From positions 32,906,501 through 32,970,500 of the forward strand of contig JAIVEN010000006.1 in assembly GCA_026686845.1 (NCBI GenBank): a stretch of DNA of 64,000 nt, written 5' to 3'. This document shows positions 59,374 through 64,000 of the stretch, in pieces; the stretch's first letter is position 1, and every line of letters begins with the position of its first letter. The notes beneath the pieces are model-generated. The model ran no database searches and was not told the DNA's origin. It saw only the letters and a list, made by a program, of their open reading frames with translations. Source of the stretch: Adenanthera pavonina (taxonomy: Eukaryota; Streptophyta; Magnoliopsida; Fabales; Fabaceae). The position numbers were made by a program, and so were the translations under genes.

Positions 59374-59837
59374 AGTGTCATCTTCATGAGGTTAACATAC
59401 TTTTACTCTTTAATATGGAATTAACGTTGCATTATATTAGATAATCCAATTTCAGTAATTCCTCAAACTATTCTCATTGTGATATATATTATGTAGGTTC
59501 AAGTCATGTATAAGGTTTATTTTGGAACAGAAAATCTTGCATATATAATGGTTCTTCTTGCACTCACTGAGGAAGGAAAGTTGTGCCATGAAGTAACAAG
59601 GACTAATGTCAAGAGCCTTATGTAAGTCAAGTAGTGCATATTGATCAAGCAAGTAAGGCATTTGCTATTCTAGCTAGATAATTTATCTTTTGATTGTTGC
59701 TTTTATTAATTTTATGATACTTCTGAATATCAATAAGCTGTGTCTTTCATTAATGTTCTAGAAATAGTTCATCAGATGACTAAGTTGTAATGTTGTATTT
59801 TGGTAAAAAGGACAAAATTTACATGCAATTCTTTTAG

Positions 59838-60065
59838 GTGCTTGCTATGTGCAAACCTTCAAGTTTTTTATTTGACCATTTAGAATATAACTCAGGCATT
59901 TTCAAAATTTACAGTGATGGGTTATACGATGTCATCAGCATGAAGAAGGCAATTCAACTTGTGCTTCAAGTTTCATACAAAATAAATTCATTCAATTTTA
60001 ATATAATTTTTGTCATTGGAACAGTTGAATCAAAGAGCGATGGTTCTCTGCTATTTGGTGTTTGA
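59838..60065 (+). pseudogene. PP2C-like fragment in the CACTA element
   Basis: The open frame contains SGIFKIYSDGLYDVISMKKA, which resembles the PP2C phosphatase motif (F.I.ASDGLWDV.S..EA), including the aspartate-glycine pair that coordinates metal in that family. The rest of the frame has no recognised features, and its end reads into AT-rich DNA. The assignment rests on about 18 residues. Confidence 0.45.
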
Positions 60066-61400
60066 ACTAAGATTGTGGCTGTTATTGGGCTTTTATTGAT
60101 GCCATTAGGAGTTTTTTTAGTCTTACTCATATATTCTGTTATTAATTTAGGAAGCCTAGATATTTATAGGAGTTTTTGGTAGACCTGGCCTTTGGCTGTT
60201 AGGGGTTGTCAGAGGAGTCTCTTTTGAATGTTCAGAGAGACTCGAGGGGTATACTAAGTTTCATTAATGTTCAAAGTACCAAAGTGCATGAGATTGATGT
60301 GGCATTGCATTATGTATTTGGGCAGGAAAAGATGAGGCTTCATTTAATTATCAACGCCTAGATATTCATTCAACCCCTTCTTTCTCACTTGACCATTAGT
60401 GTTCAGAGTCTCTTTTGGTAGACCTAGATATTCATATTTGTCTTAGATACTCCAGGGGTACTGGTTCCAAGTATCCCTGACATAGAAATAGGGTCGAACC
60501 TAGCTCATGCTGGTAGTGTATCCATAAAATGACTATCTTAAATTTCTTTCTTAACCTTGTTATTTGACTATAATTTATATATGCACTAGCAGGATCTGTG
60601 AAAGATTTGGTAGTGGGTGAGAAGCGTATTGCTCAATACTTGTTGGAAGTTTTAAATACCCTAGGGACTCCCATTCACTGGAAGTACTTGAATAAGAGGA
60701 TAATAGAAGGGACTTAATATGAATATGAGGAAAAGCTTGATTACAATTTTAAAAACCTTAAGCCAAAGAGACTGAGGTCAGAATCTCAGCTATAATAGTA
60801 TTTGAGGAAGTAAATGGAATATGCTATATACACTTCTATGATGCTGATGAGCAATCTGCTACATTTAACTTAAAGTTCACTTGTTATGATTTTTTTTTGC
60901 ATGGTTTACATCCACACATTAGTATTTTAATTTAATTTAAAACTATTTTAGTTTGGCACAGTAAAACAAGCTCATTATTTTAAGGTTATGTTATGGTTCC
61001 CTCACTCTCAAGTCTTAACCCCCTATGCTTTGCAGTTGTAGTCAGCTTGCGGCAATTCTTTCTCAAAAGTGCTATTTCTAAAGCTTAGCTACATACACTT
61101 ATTCATGGAGAAAGTAAGTTCGCTATCTTTGCTTTCTCTTTTATTGTGAATTCTCAATTCCTTTTCCTATCTTCAGAAAATGATTTCAAGAAGAGTAGGC
61201 AAAAGATTTTTTGGCATGCTTTGTATGCATGTTAAAATATTGTTGTGATGTTTCATTTTTACATGAATTTCATTTAAACTTTCTAGTCAACAATTTTGTC
61301 GTATATTGTTGAATTGCTGGAATGGATGAAAAAGATATGTTGTATATATGTAATATGTGGAATTGGGAAGAAAACAAAATAAATGTTTTTTTTTTAAAAA
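60066..61400. other. inside of the 3.6-kb CACTA element, no intact gene
   Basis: An exon-like piece near 60598-60716 reads VGEKRIAQYLLEVLNTLGTP and then a stop soon after. I do not recognise it. The remainder is AT-rich, intron-like DNA. Confidence 0.35.
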
Positions 61401-61707
61401 AAAATAAAATAGCTTTCGACGCGCTTTTCGTAGAAAGCGTACACAAACATGCCCATCCTTGGGTACGCTTTTGATCAGAAGAGTACCCAAAGACTATATT
61501 TTAGGTATGCTTTTGACAATGAAACGTACCCAAAATCCATCATTTGGTGTCTCGAACCCCCTTCTTTTTGGGCAAAGATGAGTCTTTTGGGTATGCTTCT
61601 TTAAGCGTATGGAAAGGTTTTTGGACCAGTCACATAGGGTGCCCTTCAAAAGCGTACCCAAAGTCTAAAAATAAGCATACCTAAAGATAATTTCTGTAGT
61701 AGTGTAT

Positions 61708-62719
61708 AACTCCCTATTATAATTTTTTGCTAGTTCCAACCAATGATCCGGTGGCAAAGTCTTTTTTTGATTTTTGTTTTTTTAGACAATGATACACATA
61801 TATGCCCGGGAAAAAAATAGTTTAAAATTTTTATAATAAAATATTGACAAATGAACAGTATCAGTGAAAAATTTAAATGATTCGAGTTAGAAATTCAATT
61901 TATAGGAGTATTAAATTTTTAAATCTAATTCTTAAAAAAAAATATTCTTAAATATGGGTTCTAAAATGTCTTTTTTCTTGTATGGCCGGCCAGTGATCAA
62001 ACCAGTGATCCAGTGCTAAAGTCTTTTTCTTCCTTTAGACACCGATATACACATATTTGCATTGACACAGTTGCCAGGTTGTCTTTTCATCGGTGACATA
62101 TTGATGTTCATGTTGATGTTGATATTGATTGATTGATTGATTGATTTATTCATGAAATTTTATATATTTAAATGAAATTCATGGATCATACGTGTAATCG
62201 AAAAACATTATATCCAAACTACCAACTAACATTAAGTCTAGTCAAACTGTTATATATCGAAAATGGAGGAAGATATATACAGACGCGTTTCTTCTCATTC
62301 CACAACACAAAAACACACACTCTTCATTCTATCACCTTTTACGGGAGTAGATAGATTTACTTTCTGTGAATTTTCCCGAGTTATGCCACGTCACACTGAT
62401 ACACAGTCACACACACACACACACACTTCGTTCTACCACCTGTCACGGGAGCACATTTACTGCTTGCGCAGTGATTATGTTTGGGATAATACTTACGGCA
62501 AAAAGAAATGCAGCGAGAGGAGACACGTCCGCGTCGCAAGGGAGAAAACGAAACTTGAATGTTCTGTGAAGGATTATAAAAATCATTATATGGTAATTAC
62601 AGTTATGCACCGACTGATAGCTACATTATAGTTCGACCAATTTATCTTTTCATTCCATTTTTTTTAATACCAACGAAAAGAAATTCGAACAACACTACCT
62701 ACCTTTCATTTATATTCTA
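61708..62719. other. intergenic DNA with simple repeats
   Basis: TTGA repeats lie at about 62125-62147 and CA repeats at 62408-62427. Three overlapping open frames (62172-62631) cross the CA run and are not credible genes. Nothing else seen. Confidence 0.45.
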
Positions 62720-63190
62720 AATCAAAGAATATAATATTTTTTATTAATTAACGTGCATGATTAACAAAAGGAAGAAGAAATTAACGTAATTTTCAAAAAG
62801 CAAATTAGAGGTGTTGGATGAAAGTCATGATGTTCCCATGCACACAACTAGACTGTGAAACTGACATTTAGTTATTGTCTACAAGTTTTGCTGACATTAT
62901 TATTCTTCTTACTAATACTTATTTCATTTCTAAATATAAGAGATAAATAATTAATTCACACGTAACAAGTAATATAGTTAAAAATAGTTGAAATTATTAA
63001 AATATGTTAGGAATTCAAATCAACTTTTAAAAATACCCTCATCGAATATTTAAGATTTTTATTAAGTAATTAATGAAAATAATTTTTAATAATAGATATT
63101 ATTAAAAAATATTAAATACATTAGATAATTTTTATTTATCCCTTATAATATTTTTTTTTATAATTTTTATAGTTCAGATAATGATCTCTT
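62720..63190. repeat. copy B of the duplicated segment (partner 48346-48570), with a MITE-like insertion
   Basis: It shares TGCATGATTAACAAAAGGAA with GAAGAAATTAACGTAAT, GAGGTGTTGGATGA, ACATTATTATTCTTCTTA, and TTTTTATAGTTCAGATAATG with 48346-48570. A block at about 62920-63150 is absent from the partner. It begins TTATTTCATTTCTAAATATA and its reverse-complemented end is AATATTATAAGGGATAAA, so it is a likely Stowaway-type MITE inserted after the duplication. Confidence 0.6.
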
Positions 63191-64000
63191 TCACTGTGCA
63201 ACTGATGGGGCATGGGGGCAATTGCAGATATATTATCCGTTGGGTAATATTTCTAGCTTTTAAGTACATAGACGTCATGCATATATTTGAGGAAGCTTCC
63301 AAGTGCTTTCCAAGGTAATTTTAACCGATTTTCTTAATTTATTTCCGTAATTAAATAATGCTATACAGCTTTTGGCGCAGGGCTGGGTGATGTTAGAGCA
63401 ACGTGTATCACAAACATCGTAAGTTCCAAAAGTGATTCTCCAAATCAATTTACCTGCCTACCGTCACCGACATGGATTGACGTTGATAGCCAACCATTTC
63501 AGTGACGGGCAGGTATGATTTATCATGCACCAAACGGTGGAGTACAAACTTAATTTTAATTAAAATTAAAAATTATTTTGTGATAGAGTAAAATTTAATG
63601 ATATTTTATAAAAAAAATTTTGAATTAAATACTAAAAAAGGACTTGTGCTACATATATTATTATTTTTAATTAATAATAAAATAATAAAAAAGATAATTA
63701 ATTATTAGTGCAATCAATTCAGTGCAATTAAGTTGAAAGATGTCCGCAAATAGAAAATAGGCCAAATTCTTAATAAGAGAACGATAATGGTGTGACTTAA
63801 TTCCCTCCTTTGCATAAAATTAAATTGGAATTGGAATGAGATTGTTTCAATCTTATAAAGGGATGATATATACTGGAAGCAACATATAAAATGCCAAAAC
63901 TTCCAAGAAGCACATCAATCAACCAAAATCACACAGCAAATTCACAAATTATGACCACTTTAATAATTAATTAACTCACACTAACAAGCACTCCATCTTT
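63191..64000. other. right-edge flank, possible promoter of a gene beyond the window
   Basis: No gene inside. Short exon-like patches occur near 63220-63320 and 63370-63420. Near 63867-63890 are TATATACT and TATAAAATG elements, followed by an A/C-rich leader-like stretch (ACATCAATCAACCAAAATCA) to the end. The only ATG in it opens a very short frame. Confidence 0.3.

Larger units (their letters stand above)
58067..61704. mobile_element. non-autonomous CACTA element, 3638 bp, TSD TAT, with gene fragments
   Basis: It starts CACTACTACAGATTTTGC and ends ATAATTTCTGTAGTAGTG. TAT flanks both sides (58064-58066 and 61705-61707). Subterminal repeats are GGTATGCTTTT/AAAAGCATACC words (58090-58310 and 61420-61690). 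There is no transposase. The inside holds a GC-richer leader-like region, a kinase-like fragment and a PP2C-like fragment, all on the plus strand. Confidence 0.93.

Noticed and set aside
62172..62631. Three overlapping frames with a His/Thr run
   Set aside because: They cross a CA microsatellite; no start context, no domain.
1..64000. CRISPR arrays, bacterial operons, organelle DNA insertions or viral integrations
   Set aside because: No regularly spaced short direct repeats of CRISPR type, no prokaryotic gene layout, and no recognisable chloroplast, mitochondrial or pararetrovirus sequence on reading both strands.

Overview
The window is nuclear DNA from a flowering plant, most likely a dicot. 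It is AT-rich, its genes have short exons split by GT-AG introns, and it carries plant-type transposons and a plant-type tRNA-Gly. I could not name the species. I assembled every gene model by hand, from splice sites and remembered family features, with no database search.

Only four loci look like working host genes. (1) A heavy-metal-associated isoprenylated plant protein (HIPP) lies on the minus strand at 2177-4149. It has three exons, an HMA fold without the CxxC metal site, a Lys/Glu-rich middle and a CVIC prenylation box. (2) ANGUSTIFOLIA, a CtBP-like regulator of cell shape, lies on the plus strand at 37464-41863. It has seven exons that join in frame into 628 residues. (3) A nuclear tRNA-Gly(TCC) lies at 48153-48224, minus. 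(4) A single-exon gene at 53207-53650, minus, encodes an unrecognised membrane protein of 147 residues and has a TATA box and a good start context.

Most of the rest is transposons, many nested. A degraded autonomous CACTA (En/Spm) element fills 10838-27719, with both genes on the minus strand. Into it have gone a 4.5-kb non-autonomous CACTA element (12124-16626, duplication CAA), a hAT transposase fragment (17233-17402), a 1.65-kb solo LTR that splits the transposase reading frame (21045-22694, duplication TTTTG), and a young 1.5-kb LTR retrotransposon carrying only a gag fragment (25168-26644, duplication TCACA). A second non-autonomous CACTA element at 58067-61704 (duplication TAT) carries pieces that read like a protein kinase and a PP2C phosphatase, so it looks like a gene-capturing element. 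An isolated end of the same family sits at 46268-46436.

Other elements are a Mutator-like element with a perfect 9-bp duplication (43294-44757), a second long-inverted-repeat element (50256-51762), a small fold-back element with internal 62-bp repeats (55077-55513), a hAT-type element with a nested MITE (31455-32345), several TA-flanked MITEs, remnants of a copia element (7426-8705), and LINE-type fragments (7112-7400, 35101-35523, 49795-50046). An unexplained array of ~115-120-bp units in opposed orientation lies at 57195-57803.

The genes do not form a pathway. The layout is isolated genes in repeat-dense, gene-poor chromatin. No CRISPR array, operon, rRNA or organelle insertion was seen.
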